DNA from: UBA7672 sp038326205
GTDB lineage: Bacteria; Pseudomonadota; Alphaproteobacteria; Caulobacterales; Hyphomonadaceae
DNA length: 64,000 nucleotides
Assembly: GCA_038326205.1 (NCBI GenBank)
Contig: JBBQJV010000001.1
Location: forward strand, 124,001-188,000
Direction of reading: 5' to 3'
Shown here: piece after piece, positions 1 to 8,728 of the stretch
How the letters are laid out: each line of letters opens with the position of its first letter
Position numbering within the stretch: the stretch's first letter is position 1
Notes under the pieces: generated by a model
What the model saw: the letters and a program-made list of their open reading frames with translations, nothing else
What the model was told of the DNA's origin: nothing
Databases searched by the model: none
Made by a program: the position numbers and the translations under genes

Positions 1-295
1 CGACAGTGAAGGTTTCAGTCTCCACGTTGCGGCGGCGCGCGACTTCACTGGCTTTTTTCTGGAAGGCACGGGCCACGTCGCCTGTGCCACCGGCAACATC
101 GATCAGTGTCTCGCCGGGCTGGGGGTTGAGCCACGCGATCATGTTGGACTTCCAGATCCTGTGAACGCCTGCCGACATCAGGTAGTTCATCAGGTCGTAT
201 TTCGAGGCGACAGACGCGAACACGCCTTTGACGCGGCGAGATTTTTCATCCCGGCTGACGTCCTCGAACCCGAAAGAGACTTTATCATCGTCCAT
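1..295 (-). CDS. ubiE: UbiE methyltransferase, N-terminal part (runs off the window)
   Basis: SAM-dependent C-methyltransferase of ubiquinone (and menaquinone) biosynthesis, acting on the membrane-bound quinone precursor. The first 98 codons are present and the rest lies beyond base 1. The N-terminus carries the family signature around residues 33-50 (YDLMNYLMSAGVHRIWK) and the SAM-binding motif I DVAGGTGD near residue 70. The start is ATG at 295. The gene is divergent from mutM with only 46 bases between the two start codons, so promoters of both must lie in or overlap that gap. The ubiE/mutM divergence is common in alphaproteobacteria. Confidence 0.9.
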   Translation of the reverse strand, partial: MDDDKVSFGFEDVSRDEKSRRVKGVFASVASKYDLMNYLMSAGVHRIWKSNMIAWLNPQPGETLIDVAGGTGDVARAFQKKASEVARRRNVETETFTV

Positions 296-341
296 GACCC
301 CGAACATAGGCGAACCGGGTGCGCGGGGCTATATGCGGGCG

Positions 342-1187
342 ATGCCAGAATTGCCTGAAGTCGAGACTGTTCGTCGCGGGCTTGCCCCCGCCATGGAAGG
401 TAAACGCATCCTGCGTGTCGAGACGCGCCGTAAGGATCTGCGTTTCCCGTTCCCCGAGAAATTTAACCAACGGATCGAAGGGGCGCAGCTCACCCGGCTC
501 GGGCGGCGGGCGAAGTATCTGGTGGGCGATTTGTCCAACGGGGAGGCCCTCATCATGCATCTGGGGATGACGGGGCGGTTCACGGTCTCCGGAAAGAAGA
601 AGGGTGAGTTTTATCATCCGGCTGGCGAGGACGAAAAGCACGACCATGTGGTGTTCGACATGGCGGGCGGAGCGCGGGTGGTTTTCAACGATGCACGGCG
701 GTTCGGGTTCATGGACCTTTGGCCTCTGGATGACATCGACAATTATGCGCCGTTTGCCGGCATGGGACCGGAGCCGATCTCGAATGCATTTTCCGGCGCG
801 TACCTGAAGGAGGCTTTCAAGGACAAGAAGACGCCGGTGAAGTCGGCGCTGCTTGACCAGACTATCGTGGCCGGTCTTGGCAACATCTATGTGTGCGAGG
901 CGCTGTTCCGGTCGGGGATCAGTCCGAAGAAGCTGGCTGGAGCGATCAGGCGGGACAAGCTCGAAACGCTGGCGGTTGAAGTTCGCAAAGTGATCGAGGA
1001 GGCGATCTTAGCTGGCGGTTCGACCATATCGGATTTCAAGACAGCGAGTGGGGAGTTGGGATATTTCCAGCACCGCTTCCAGGTTTATGATCGGGAGGGG
1101 GATGACTGCGTGGTGTGCGCGAAGCCGGTGAAGCGGCTGGTTCAGTCGGGACGCTCGACGTTTTATTGTGCGGTGTGTCAGCGCTAG
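342..1187 (+). CDS. mutM: Formamidopyrimidine-DNA glycosylase (Fpg/MutM)
   Basis: Base-excision repair enzyme that removes 8-oxoguanine and formamidopyrimidines and nicks the abasic site. 281 aa, the usual length. The ATG at 342 is chosen because processing exposes the catalytic Pro2-Glu3 of MPELPEVETVRRGL; upstream in-frame ATGs would bury it. Other landmarks are Lys58 in RRAKYL, the MHLGMTGRF motif, the H2TH segment QTIVAGLGNIYVCEALF and a C-terminal zinc finger with two Cys pairs (CVVC and CAVC). Intact. Divergent from ubiE. Confidence 0.96.
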   Translation: MPELPEVETVRRGLAPAMEGKRILRVETRRKDLRFPFPEKFNQRIEGAQLTRLGRRAKYLVGDLSNGEALIMHLGMTGRFTVSGKKKGEFYHPAGEDEKHDHVVFDMAGGARVVFNDARRFGFMDLWPLDDIDNYAPFAGMGPEPISNAFSGAYLKEAFKDKKTPVKSALLDQTIVAGLGNIYVCEALFRSGISPKKLAGAIRRDKLETLAVEVRKVIEEAILAGGSTISDFKTASGELGYFQHRFQVYDREGDDCVVCAKPVKRLVQSGRSTFYCAVCQR

Positions 1188-1283
1188 TCGCAGCAGTGCT
1201 ATCCCTGCGGCGGTGGGGCCGGGGTTGGGTGTTGGGGGTGTTGGCCTGAGTTAGATCAGTCCAGATGCATGCGCACGCCAACA

Positions 1284-1393
1284 CTGTCATTCCCGCGAAA
1301 GCGAGAAGCTCGAAGCTGGACGTGGTGATGGCTGCGTGCGTCGCCCCTGGTTTCCGGGTCTGGGGCGCGATACGCCTTCGCCCAGAATGACAG
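1284..1393. repeat. Inverted-repeat intergenic element
   Basis: CTGTCATTC at 1284-1292 is repeated in inverse orientation as GAATGACAG at 1385-1393. The neighbouring bases (CCGCGAAAGCG on the left, GGCGAAGGCG reading inward from the right) resemble the short mobile palindromic elements common between genes of alphaproteobacteria. The halves match imperfectly beyond the first nine bases. Confidence 0.5.
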
Positions 1394-1461
1394 GGATGAT
1401 GAATGGGGAGCGGGGGCTGCCCCCGTCTCGTTCGCAAACGCGAGCGATCCACCTCCCCCAG

Positions 1462-1499
1462 TGCTTCGCACTGATGGAGGAAAGACTGATGGAGGAAAG
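1462..1499. repeat. Short direct repeat
   Basis: CTGATGGAGGAAAG occurs twice in close succession, directly after a small palindrome (CAGTGCTTCGCACTG). It belongs to the repeat-rich left half of the 0.9 kb non-coding region. Confidence 0.5.
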
Positions 1500-2101
1500 C
1501 GACTGGTTCCTGTTTCGGAAATGCCGGTCGTCTCTCGGGGCAGATCGTCGTGCGGTTCTATCGTGTGCCAATCACGCGCGGAGCGGACGCGGACGATCTG
1601 GAGAGTTGAGACGGCGTGGGACACAAGCTTAGCGAACAGCATCAGCACCGCACGCAGCAAGAGCTGCAGAGGCGGCGTGTTACTCACTCCTTATGATGCG
1701 GTTCGTGCCGATGTCATGGGCATGCTTGTAAGCGCGCTGGGAGGCTGCACGATTTATGGCGCCTCGATCCATCAAAAATTTCGCGCAAGTGATTGAGTTT
1801 GCGAGGGAAGATTTTCTGGCTTCCTCCGAGTCTGCAAGGGAGACCATGCAACAAAGTGGGGCGTAACCCGCACGGCCTCGGCGAGGAGCGTTCCAAGCTG
1901 AAATGAGAGGATTTGGAGTGAAGCGTTCAGATTCGGGCGAAGGACCCGCAGAAAATCTCACAAAAGTTCCACGCATATGCATCTGAAAATATGCGGGTTT
2001 TGGATGAACGGGCGACAATTTGCGAAGATGAACGGATGAGTCGAGCTACGTTCAGGTTCCAAGCGTTCTTATAGGGCTACGAGATCGAAAGGAGTGCCCC
2101 C

Positions 2102-2536
2102 ATGCGTCTCATTGCTTCTTCCCTGCTCGCCGGCCTGATCGCGGTTTCCGCGGTCGCCCCGGCCTTCGCCGACGACCACGGCCGCGGTCGTGGTCACGGC
2201 AAGAATCACTACAACAACGATCGCGGCTGGAACGATCGTGACTGGAATGATCGCGACTATCGCGACGGGTATCGCGACAGCCGACGCGACGATCGGCGTC
2301 GTGACGACCGCCATCGCGGCTGGAACGATGGTTATGGTCGTAACCACAACTGGGGCCGCGGCGACTACTTCAGTTATCGCCCGCGCCACAGCGGCTTCAT
2401 CGTGGTGAACGACTACAATCACTATCGCCTGCCGCCTCCCCGCCGCGGCGAATATTACTACCGCGACAACAACACAGGCGAGATCCTGCTGATCGCTGCT
2501 GCGACCGGCCTGGTTCTCTGGGCCCTCACCAACTAG
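2102..2536 (+). CDS. RcnB-like exported protein
   Basis: 144 aa. A signal peptide ends about residue 23 (AFA before DD). A low-complexity stretch rich in Asp, Arg, His, Tyr and Asn follows (residues 25-95), then a C-terminal segment with the RcnB-family pattern (FIVVNDYNHYRLPPP... YYYRDNNTGEILLIAAATGL). RcnB proteins are small periplasmic proteins first described in nickel/cobalt homeostasis; for this branch the function is only inferred, and the His/Asp-rich stretch would suit metal binding. The ATG at 2102 follows GGAG. A rho-independent terminator lies just downstream. A second, decayed member of the family lies at 19.6-19.96 kb. Confidence 0.75.
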   Translation: MRLIASSLLAGLIAVSAVAPAFADDHGRGRGHGKNHYNNDRGWNDRDWNDRDYRDGYRDSRRDDRRRDDRHRGWNDGYGRNHNWGRGDYFSYRPRHSGFIVVNDYNHYRLPPPRRGEYYYRDNNTGEILLIAAATGLVLWALTN

Positions 2537-3125
2537 CGCAGCAAGCCCTCCGCTGATGCGCTATCGCGGCCGTCCTCTCGTCCCGGGGGGCGGCCGCTTC
2601 ATTTTTAAGGGCGGCAGAGGTGAGTTTGGAGCGGGCCCAGGCGAGGTCGGGCCGGGCGAAGGCGGGAATGTCGATGGCGAAATCGAGCTGGCCGGCGGCG
2701 AAATTGCTCGCGACTTCCTGGCGTGGCGCCTGCAGCCAGCGGAAGGCCGTCTTCGCGCGCTCGTGCGCCAGCTGTTGGGTCAGCGCTGGAAGGATGGCGA
2801 GGGTGGCGATATCACCGGCGGCGATGTTGAAGGTGGGGGTGGATCTGGCGGGGCCAAACGCCGATTGAGGATCGAGCCCGATGCCAAGCTGGGCCAGCGC
2901 CTCGCGCACCGGTCCGAGCATGGCTTTCGCGGCAGATGTCGGCGCCACGCCGTCAGCAGCGCGCACGAAGAGCTGGTCATTGAAAGCGACGCGCAGGCGG
3001 GCGAGGGCGTTGCTGACGCCAGGCTGCGTGAGGTTGAGCCGTTCGGCACCGCGCGTGATGCCGCCTTCGGTGAAGACGGCCTCGAACATGGGCAGGAGAT
3101 TGAGATCGATGCCGCGCAGGTTCAT
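2526..3125 (-). pseudogene. Truncated LysR-family regulator
   Basis: Starting at ATG 3125 (MNLRGIDLNLLPMFEAV) the frame encodes a typical LysR winged helix-turn-helix (about residues 5-65, with GGITRGAERLNLTQPGVSNAL) and the start of the effector domain (to about residue 165). It then loses similarity and ends at about 199 aa, whereas the family is about 300 aa long. The last 30-40 residues are read through the terminator of the RcnB-like gene, so the true C-terminal third has been lost. An intact copy would probably have controlled the divergent gene at 3458. DNA binding might survive, but ligand sensing should not. Confidence 0.7.
2566..2608 (+). terminator. Terminator of the RcnB-like gene
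   Basis: GCGGCCG at 2566-2572 pairs with CGGCCGC at 2591-2597, followed by TTCATTTTT. It lies inside the 3' end of the opposite-strand LysR reading frame, which it interrupts. Confidence 0.6.
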
Positions 3126-3137
3126 GGCGGTCATCAC

Positions 3138-3457
3138 CCGTGTGAATGATCACCATTGGCAAAATGAACTGGCGGCATGGAAGGCGGAGCGCAATGGTGG
3201 GCCTGCGTTCAGCGGCGCGTGGGTCTCCGGCGTCTCAGCCGCCGGCATCGTCGCGCTGCTGGCGCCACGTCCTCACATGGCTTTGCGCTTCACAGCCGGG
3301 ATTGCTTCCCGGTCTGCGGCGGTGTGGCGCCTTCCCTCGACATGGGGGCGCCCAGCCGATCACGATATTGTTTCGCGCCTTGAGATGCGCCGCTTTCAAC
3401 AATCGGGCATGGCCACAAGCTTCAACGCGATGCGAGCTATCGACGGGAGATCACTCA
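3138..3457. other. Intergenic region between the truncated LysR gene and the exported protein
   Basis: About 320 bases separate the truncated LysR start from the chosen GTG start at 3458. A continuous frame in phase with the downstream gene exists from 3146, but its Arg/Cys/Trp-rich composition and the internal signal peptide argue that it is not translated. The stretch probably holds the divergent promoters. No clear -35/-10 or LysR box was recognised. Confidence 0.4.
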
Positions 3458-4432
3458 GTGCGCCGATCATGCAGGGCCAGATCGGCCAATTCGTCATTGT
3501 CGCGTGCTGTTGCCCTCGTCGCGGTGACCTTCTTTGTCCCTCTGGTCTCCTCGGTTGCCCACGCGCAACCGGCTGCAACCATCACGATCCCCAGAACCAG
3601 CGATGGCCGCCCTGATTTCCAAGGCAACTGGTCGAGCCGCTGGCTCACGCCGGTCGAGCGTCCTGCGGGTGTCAAGGAGCTGGTGCTGAACAAGGCCGAG
3701 GCCGACAAATTGACGTCTGACATTCGCGAGCGGGCCGACAACAACAATCCGCTCGATCCGGAGCTGGCAGACCCTGACGCCGAAACGCTGGCAATCGTTC
3801 GCGGTCAGTATCGCAGTTCGCTGGTCATCGATCCGCCCAACGGCAAACTTCCTTTCACGCCGGTCGGTCGCGGCGCGATTGGAAAGTATATTGCTGGTCT
3901 GGACGGCCCCGAACAGCGGATGACTACTGAACGTTGCATCGGCGGCGTCGGCTGGGCGCCTCTTCAGATTCGTAGCGCCAACATGATCCACCGGATTGTG
4001 CAGACGCCGACGCATGTCGTCATACACACCGAAGCCTATGATGACATCAGGATCATCCCGCTCGATGTTCCGCATCAGCGCGCGGCAGTCACATCACCCA
4101 CGGGCGATTCTGTCGCCGTGTGGGACGGCGACACGCTTGTTGTCGAAACCCGGAATATCGATCCGAATTTTTCCACCCGCGGCATCGTTACGGTTATGAG
4201 TCCCGGCGCCAAGATCACAGAACGCGTTGAACTCGCAGGGCCGGACGAGCTGGTCTACCGCTATACGATCTCGGACCCCGCCTATTACACCGCCTCATGG
4301 ACGGCGGAGTATTCGATGACCCGCACGAACGAGCCGATGTATGAGTATGCCTGCCACGAGGGAAACTACTCGCTCAAAGGGATGTTGTCCGGCGCCCGTT
4401 TGGTGGAGCAACAATCCGCCAAACTCCCATAG
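3458..4432 (+). CDS. Exported protein of unknown function (DGRPDFQGNW family)
   Basis: GTG at 3458 is preferred because GGGAG lies nine bases upstream and the frame then begins with a clean signal peptide (VALVAVTFFVPLVSSVAHA, cleavage before QPAAT), giving 324 aa. An upstream ATG at 3146 would add about 100 improbable residues. The mature protein opens with IPRTSDGRPDFQGNWSSRWL, a pattern seen in many uncharacterised exported proteins of Proteobacteria and Acidobacteria, and is otherwise soluble with several aromatic and Gly turns. No catalytic motif was recognised. It lies upstream of, and co-directional with, the beta-helix/diheme cytochrome pair. Confidence 0.65.
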   Translation: MRRSCRARSANSSLSRAVALVAVTFFVPLVSSVAHAQPAATITIPRTSDGRPDFQGNWSSRWLTPVERPAGVKELVLNKAEADKLTSDIRERADNNNPLDPELADPDAETLAIVRGQYRSSLVIDPPNGKLPFTPVGRGAIGKYIAGLDGPEQRMTTERCIGGVGWAPLQIRSANMIHRIVQTPTHVVIHTEAYDDIRIIPLDVPHQRAAVTSPTGDSVAVWDGDTLVVETRNIDPNFSTRGIVTVMSPGAKITERVELAGPDELVYRYTISDPAYYTASWTAEYSMTRTNEPMYEYACHEGNYSLKGMLSGARLVEQQSAKLP

Positions 4433-4573
4433 CGCGCGCCGAAAGGACGGCGAAGATGGCTGTGAGGCAGGAGACTTCACGCCGAGACGCCGCGTGCCGT
4501 TGCGGGGAGCTTGACTTCGGCGGCCAGTGATCGAGAGATGCTCGCCGGTATCATAATCCTCGGGGAGAGCAGG

Positions 4574-5809
4574 ATGCGCGTCATTCTCGCGACAGTTTCG
4601 ATCTTGGCGCTAGTCTCGGCCTGCAGCCCTGCAGAACCGCCAAAGGTAGCAGCGCTGGCGCCTTCGGCCACGGCGAATGACGATCTGCAGAAGCTCCTGA
4701 TCGATGCCAAGCCGGGCGACGTGATCGAGATCGGCGAAGGCCGGTTCGATTTCGCAACGTCGCTGTCGCTCGACGTCGACAATGTGACAATCAAAGGCGC
4801 TGGCCAGGACAAGACCTTCCTCTCGTTCAAGGGCCAGACCGGCGCGGGCGAAGGCCTGCTGGTGATGTCGGATGGCGTGACGCTGACTGGCTTCACCATG
4901 GAAGATCCCAAGGGCGACGGCATCAAGGCCAAGGGCTCGGACGTCATCACCTTCAAGGACCTGAAAGTGGTGTGGACGGGCGGACCGCTGACCACCAATG
5001 GCGCGTATGGCGTCTATCCGGTGGATTCCAAGAACGTGCTGATCGACGGCGTGACGGTGTCGGGCGCGTCTGACGCAGGCATCTATGTCGGCCAGTCTGA
5101 CAACATCATCGTTCGTAACTCGACGGCGGAATACAATGTCGCTGGCATCGAGATCGAGAACTCGACCAACGCCGACGTGCACGACAACGTGGCGACGCAC
5201 AATGCGGGCGGCATTCTGGTGTTCGACCTGCCGGGCCTGCCGAAGATCGGCGGGCATTCGACGCGCATCTTCAACAACAAGGTGGTCGAGAACGACACGC
5301 CGAACTTTGCGCCTCCGGGCAACATCGTCGCCAACGTGCCGACGGGTTCGGGCGTGATGCTGATGGCGAACCATAATGTGCACGTGTTCAACAACACGTT
5401 CGACAAGAACGGCACGACGCACGTGCTGATCTATGGCTACTCGTTCCCGTTCGACGATGCCCGGTACAATCCGCTGCCGCGTGATTTTGTGATCCGCGAC
5501 AACACGTATGGCGAAGGCGGCAATGATCCCAAGGGCCGGCTGGCGCCGCTCGCGCCGTTGCTGGGCGGGAAGCTGCCAGCGATCGTGTGGGATGGCGTGA
5601 CCACCTATGGCGGCAAGACCGAAGAGGTGCGGATCGCGGTGCGCGAGAAGCCGGAGGTTGGCTTCATCAATCTCGGTCTTGGCGTGACGCCGATCGATCT
5701 CACCAAGGCCAAGCCGTCGACGACGCGCCTGCCGGACTTCGAGATCGCCGAGCCGCCCGCCATCGTGCTGCCGCAGGACAAGCCGGCGGCCGCTAAAGAG
5801 GGGGCGTAG
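4574..5809 (+). CDS. Parallel beta-helix lipoprotein (TIGR03805-like)
   Basis: 411 aa from ATG 4574. A lipoprotein signal peptide ends in LVSAC (Cys17), so the protein should be anchored in the outer or inner membrane facing the periplasm or the surface. Residues of about 60-310 form a right-handed beta-helix with repeating short strands (IEIGEG, VTLTGFTMEDP, VLIDGVTVSGASDAGIYV, IIVRNSTAEYNVAGIEIENS, ADVHDNVATHNAGGILV). The TIGR03805 family is known to occur beside a TIGR03806 partner, which is the arrangement here. The substrate is unknown; beta-helix proteins often bind or cleave polysaccharide. The preferred start follows GGGGAGAGCAGG; the in-frame ATG at 4511 would bury the lipobox. Confidence 0.8.
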   Translation: MRVILATVSILALVSACSPAEPPKVAALAPSATANDDLQKLLIDAKPGDVIEIGEGRFDFATSLSLDVDNVTIKGAGQDKTFLSFKGQTGAGEGLLVMSDGVTLTGFTMEDPKGDGIKAKGSDVITFKDLKVVWTGGPLTTNGAYGVYPVDSKNVLIDGVTVSGASDAGIYVGQSDNIIVRNSTAEYNVAGIEIENSTNADVHDNVATHNAGGILVFDLPGLPKIGGHSTRIFNNKVVENDTPNFAPPGNIVANVPTGSGVMLMANHNVHVFNNTFDKNGTTHVLIYGYSFPFDDARYNPLPRDFVIRDNTYGEGGNDPKGRLAPLAPLLGGKLPAIVWDGVTTYGGKTEEVRIAVREKPEVGFINLGLGVTPIDLTKAKPSTTRLPDFEIAEPPAIVLPQDKPAAAKEGA

Positions 5810-5844
5810 TCCGTTCTCCGGTCTGGTTTTCGAGTAACCCGCTC

Positions 5845-5864
5845 ATCCCGGCGCAAGCCGGGAT
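5845..5864. repeat. Short perfect inverted repeat
   Basis: ATCCCGGC and GCCGGGAT flank GCAA between the beta-helix and diheme cytochrome genes. It may be half of a dispersed intergenic repeat or a weak transcription pause site; no T-run follows. Confidence 0.45.
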
Positions 5865-5977
5865 CAAGGGCGGCTTTCGAGGTTGTTCTGACTGTGGGTT
5901 GCAGCTCTACCTCCGCGCCTGTCTTGCGATCATCACTGGATCCAGACGTTCGTCTGGGGTTCGACGCGAAGCGTCGG

Positions 5978-7033
5978 ATGCGGGGATGGTTGCGGAGACT
6001 TGCTGGCGCAGTCTTTCTGCTGCTCGCGGCGTGCTCTGCGCCTGCGGGTGTGCGCGACAGCGTGATCCTTGCGGCGGACCCTGCGCCGAAGCTCTCGGAT
6101 TACGGTTTCTTCGCGACAACGAATGCGGGCGCGGCGATCTCCGAGGGGGTGCGGCCGTATGATCTGGTGAATGCGCTGTTTTCGGACTACGCGGGCAAGC
6201 ATCGCTTTGCGTATGTGCCGAAGGGGCAGAGCGCGACGTACAATCCAGACACCGTTTTCGAGTTTCCGGTCGGATCAGTACTGATCAAGACTTTTGCTTT
6301 TGGTCCTGACATGCGCGACCCGGCGCTTAACGAAAAGTGGATCGAGACGCGACTTCTGATCCGCAAGAGCGAAGGGTGGGTTGCTTACCCTTATATCTGG
6401 AACGCCGAGCAGACCGAGGCCGTCTATTCGCCGGTGGGTGGCAAGCAGGTCGTCAAGACAATCTCCCCCAAGGGGGAAGCGCTGACGATCGACTATGCGA
6501 TCCCCAATCGCAACCAGTGCAAGGAATGCCATTCGAAGGACAAGGTTTTCACGCCGATCGGGCCGAGCGCCCGCAACCTCAACCATGTGGGCCCCGCGGG
6601 TGTGAACCAGATCGCGGACTGGACGGAGCGTGGGCTCCTGACGGGCGCACCGGCGGAGGGAGTGCCGGTCGCGCCGCTGGCCTTTGGCGATGCGCCGCTG
6701 GAGGAACGCGCACGCGCATGGCTCGACATCAACTGTGCGCATTGCCATCGCGCGGGCGGTGGAGCGTCCAACTCCGGCCTGTTCCTGGCGTGGGACGAGA
6801 CCAGTCCGACGGGCTGGGGTGTTCACAAGCGCCCGACGGCAGCGGGCAGGGGATCAGGCGACAAGCTGTTCGTGATCGAGCCGGGTAAGCCAGATGAATC
6901 TATCCTGCCTTTCCGTATCGCCTCCGTTGAACCGGCAATGATGATGCCGGAGCTTGGCCGCACGACGGTCGACAAGCAGGCGCTGGCGCTGATCCGGGAG
7001 TGGATCGCGGCGATGCCGCCGGTTGCGCAGTGA
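5978..7033 (+). CDS. Diheme c-type cytochrome lipoprotein (TIGR03806/SO2930-like)
   Basis: 351 aa from ATG 5978. The lipobox is LLAAC. Two heme c sites are visible: CKECH at residues 181-185 and CAHCH at 253-257, the second within LDINCAHCHRAGG, typical of this family. Known family behaviour: uncharacterised, regularly paired with TIGR03805 beta-helix proteins, and both are exported. The pair is adjacent and co-directional here, 168 bases apart. An electron-transfer role in the periplasm follows from the heme sites; the partner redox reaction is unknown. Upstream in-frame starts (5894) would precede the signal peptide by 28 residues and are less likely. Confidence 0.82.
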   Translation: MRGWLRRLAGAVFLLLAACSAPAGVRDSVILAADPAPKLSDYGFFATTNAGAAISEGVRPYDLVNALFSDYAGKHRFAYVPKGQSATYNPDTVFEFPVGSVLIKTFAFGPDMRDPALNEKWIETRLLIRKSEGWVAYPYIWNAEQTEAVYSPVGGKQVVKTISPKGEALTIDYAIPNRNQCKECHSKDKVFTPIGPSARNLNHVGPAGVNQIADWTERGLLTGAPAEGVPVAPLAFGDAPLEERARAWLDINCAHCHRAGGGASNSGLFLAWDETSPTGWGVHKRPTAAGRGSGDKLFVIEPGKPDESILPFRIASVEPAMMMPELGRTTVDKQALALIREWIAAMPPVAQ

Positions 7034-7171
7034 TACCGCGCTGAGGAGGATGTGAAGGAGGCGCCGAGCCTGCGCTGGCGTCGTTAACCGTTCCCCGGTT
7101 CCATGACCGCTTGCACCCTGAAAAAATGACCTAGATTGTCATAAGGATCAGGATGTTTTTGGACGCGGGGA

Positions 7172-8710
7172 GTGATGTTACCACCTACCATCAGGCGTTT
7201 GGGCGGCAAGCCGGGCGGCATACGCGCTGCGATCGCGCTTCTCCTCATGATTCCTGTTCTGGTGCCGCTGTTTGCCGCCATATTGATCTGGCTGGGCGAA
7301 CGCGACATCTCCACTGCCGCCAACGACAGGGTCGCCAGCTCAGCCCGGGAAGTGAGCGCGAATGTGCGGCGGATGGTGGAATCGACGCGGGACCTGCTGC
7401 GCCGCTACGACGAACAACTCGGCCCCGACCCCGCGCGATTTTCGCCGCGCTCAACTTCGGTGGCGAGCGGCTTCACGGCGCTTTACGATGCCACCGGAGC
7501 GATGATCGTACGCGGCGGCGAACGCGAGGGAAGTGTCCACGACAATGCCGACTTCCTGACGCTCGCGGGAGGCAAGCCCTGGGTGATCACGCAGCTGCTC
7601 GGCACCCGCGAAAGCCTGCGCCTCTTCGGCATTGCGCGGCGGATTGAACGTGACGGAGAATTCGCCGGGGTTGTGACAGCCTATATCGCCGCCGATTTTC
7701 TGGCCGAAAGCTGGGGCGACGTGGCGCTCGGCGCAGGCTCGACGGTTGGCATGATTCGCGACGATGGCTGGATCATCTCGCGCTACCCTCTCCCGGACGA
7801 GACGACGAATATCGCCGATGGCCAGCTGTTCGTGAATGTCGCCAAGGCGCCAGAGGGCGTGTTCGTGTCGTCACGTTCGCCAATCGACGGTGAAGCTCGG
7901 CGCGTCGGTTATGTGAGCATGCCGGATTTCGGATTGATCACGACGGCCAGCATTTCGCGAACCTCGACTCTGGATGCGTTTTGGTCACGCGTCCGATCGA
8001 CCGCGCTGGTAGCGGGACCAATCTTCATCGCGATGCTGTTCCTGTGCGGCTGGGCAGTTCTCCTTTTGCTGCGCCACGACAAGAACCGCGTCGCGCTGGA
8101 GCGGGCGCTGGCGGAGAACAAGATGCTGTTTCAGGAAATTCACCACCGGGTGAAGAACAATCTTCAGCAGGTCGCGTCGCTGATCCGGTTGCAGCAGGCG
8201 CCTGCGGCCATGAAGGAAGACCTTACGCGCCGTATCGATGCGATGTCAGCCGTGCACCAGCATATCTACGAGAGCGACCAGTATGGTGCGCTGGATGCCG
8301 AGGCCTATCTCGCGCGCGTGTTGACGAGCCTGCGTGAATCCGCGCCGCCGGACGTGGGTGTGGAGTGGCAGCTGGCGCCGCTGCAGGTGTCGCCGGACCA
8401 GGCGATGCCCTTGGGCATGATCGTCAATGAGGTCGTTTCCAACGCGTTCAAGCACGGTTTTCAGAACGGTCGCGCGGGCAAGGTGGAGGTGACACTGTCG
8501 CGTCCGCTGGAAGGCAATGAGGCTGTGCTGACCATCGCCGACAATGGCGCCGGCATGGCCGAAACGCCCGCAGGCGGCATCGGCCTAGGTACGCGCCTGA
8601 TCAACGGTCTTGCAGCACAGCTGCAGGGCAAGATCACCGTGGCGCGGGGCGAGGGTGTGACGTTCGAACTGAAGTTTCCGGTCGAGCGCATGGACGATGC
8701 CGACGACTGA
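7172..8710 (+). CDS. Membrane sensor histidine kinase, HisKA_2 family
   Basis: 512 aa. A transmembrane helix at about residues 20-42, an extracytoplasmic sensor region (about 43-270, Cache-like in layout), a second helix (about 272-297), then a HisKA_2 dimerisation/phosphoacceptor segment EIHHRVKNNLQQVASL with the His pair at residues 324-325, and an HATPase domain (NEVVSNAFKHGF; DNGAGM; GIGLGTRLI). The start is GTG 7172 or ATG 7175, both just after a GGGGAG. No response regulator is adjacent, so its partner must lie elsewhere. The small exported or anchored protein at 8729 follows closely and may be co-transcribed. Confidence 0.85.
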   Translation: MMLPPTIRRLGGKPGGIRAAIALLLMIPVLVPLFAAILIWLGERDISTAANDRVASSAREVSANVRRMVESTRDLLRRYDEQLGPDPARFSPRSTSVASGFTALYDATGAMIVRGGEREGSVHDNADFLTLAGGKPWVITQLLGTRESLRLFGIARRIERDGEFAGVVTAYIAADFLAESWGDVALGAGSTVGMIRDDGWIISRYPLPDETTNIADGQLFVNVAKAPEGVFVSSRSPIDGEARRVGYVSMPDFGLITTASISRTSTLDAFWSRVRSTALVAGPIFIAMLFLCGWAVLLLLRHDKNRVALERALAENKMLFQEIHHRVKNNLQQVASLIRLQQAPAAMKEDLTRRIDAMSAVHQHIYESDQYGALDAEAYLARVLTSLRESAPPDVGVEWQLAPLQVSPDQAMPLGMIVNEVVSNAFKHGFQNGRAGKVEVTLSRPLEGNEAVLTIADNGAGMAETPAGGIGLGTRLINGLAAQLQGKITVARGEGVTFELKFPVERMDDADD

Positions 8711-8728
8711 CGAGCAGGGGAAGGGGGC

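Larger units (their letters stand above)
1188..2101. other. Long intergenic region with dispersed repeats
   Basis: No open frame here looks like a protein. The left half (about 1284-1500) holds repeat elements: a pair of inverted halves (1284-1292 and 1385-1393) and a C/G-rich segment followed by the 14-base direct repeat CTGATGGAGGAAAG. The right half (about 1690-2090) is less G+C-rich and holds the promoter region of the RcnB-like gene; a GGAG ribosome-binding site sits just before its ATG at 2102. I see nothing else. Confidence 0.5.
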
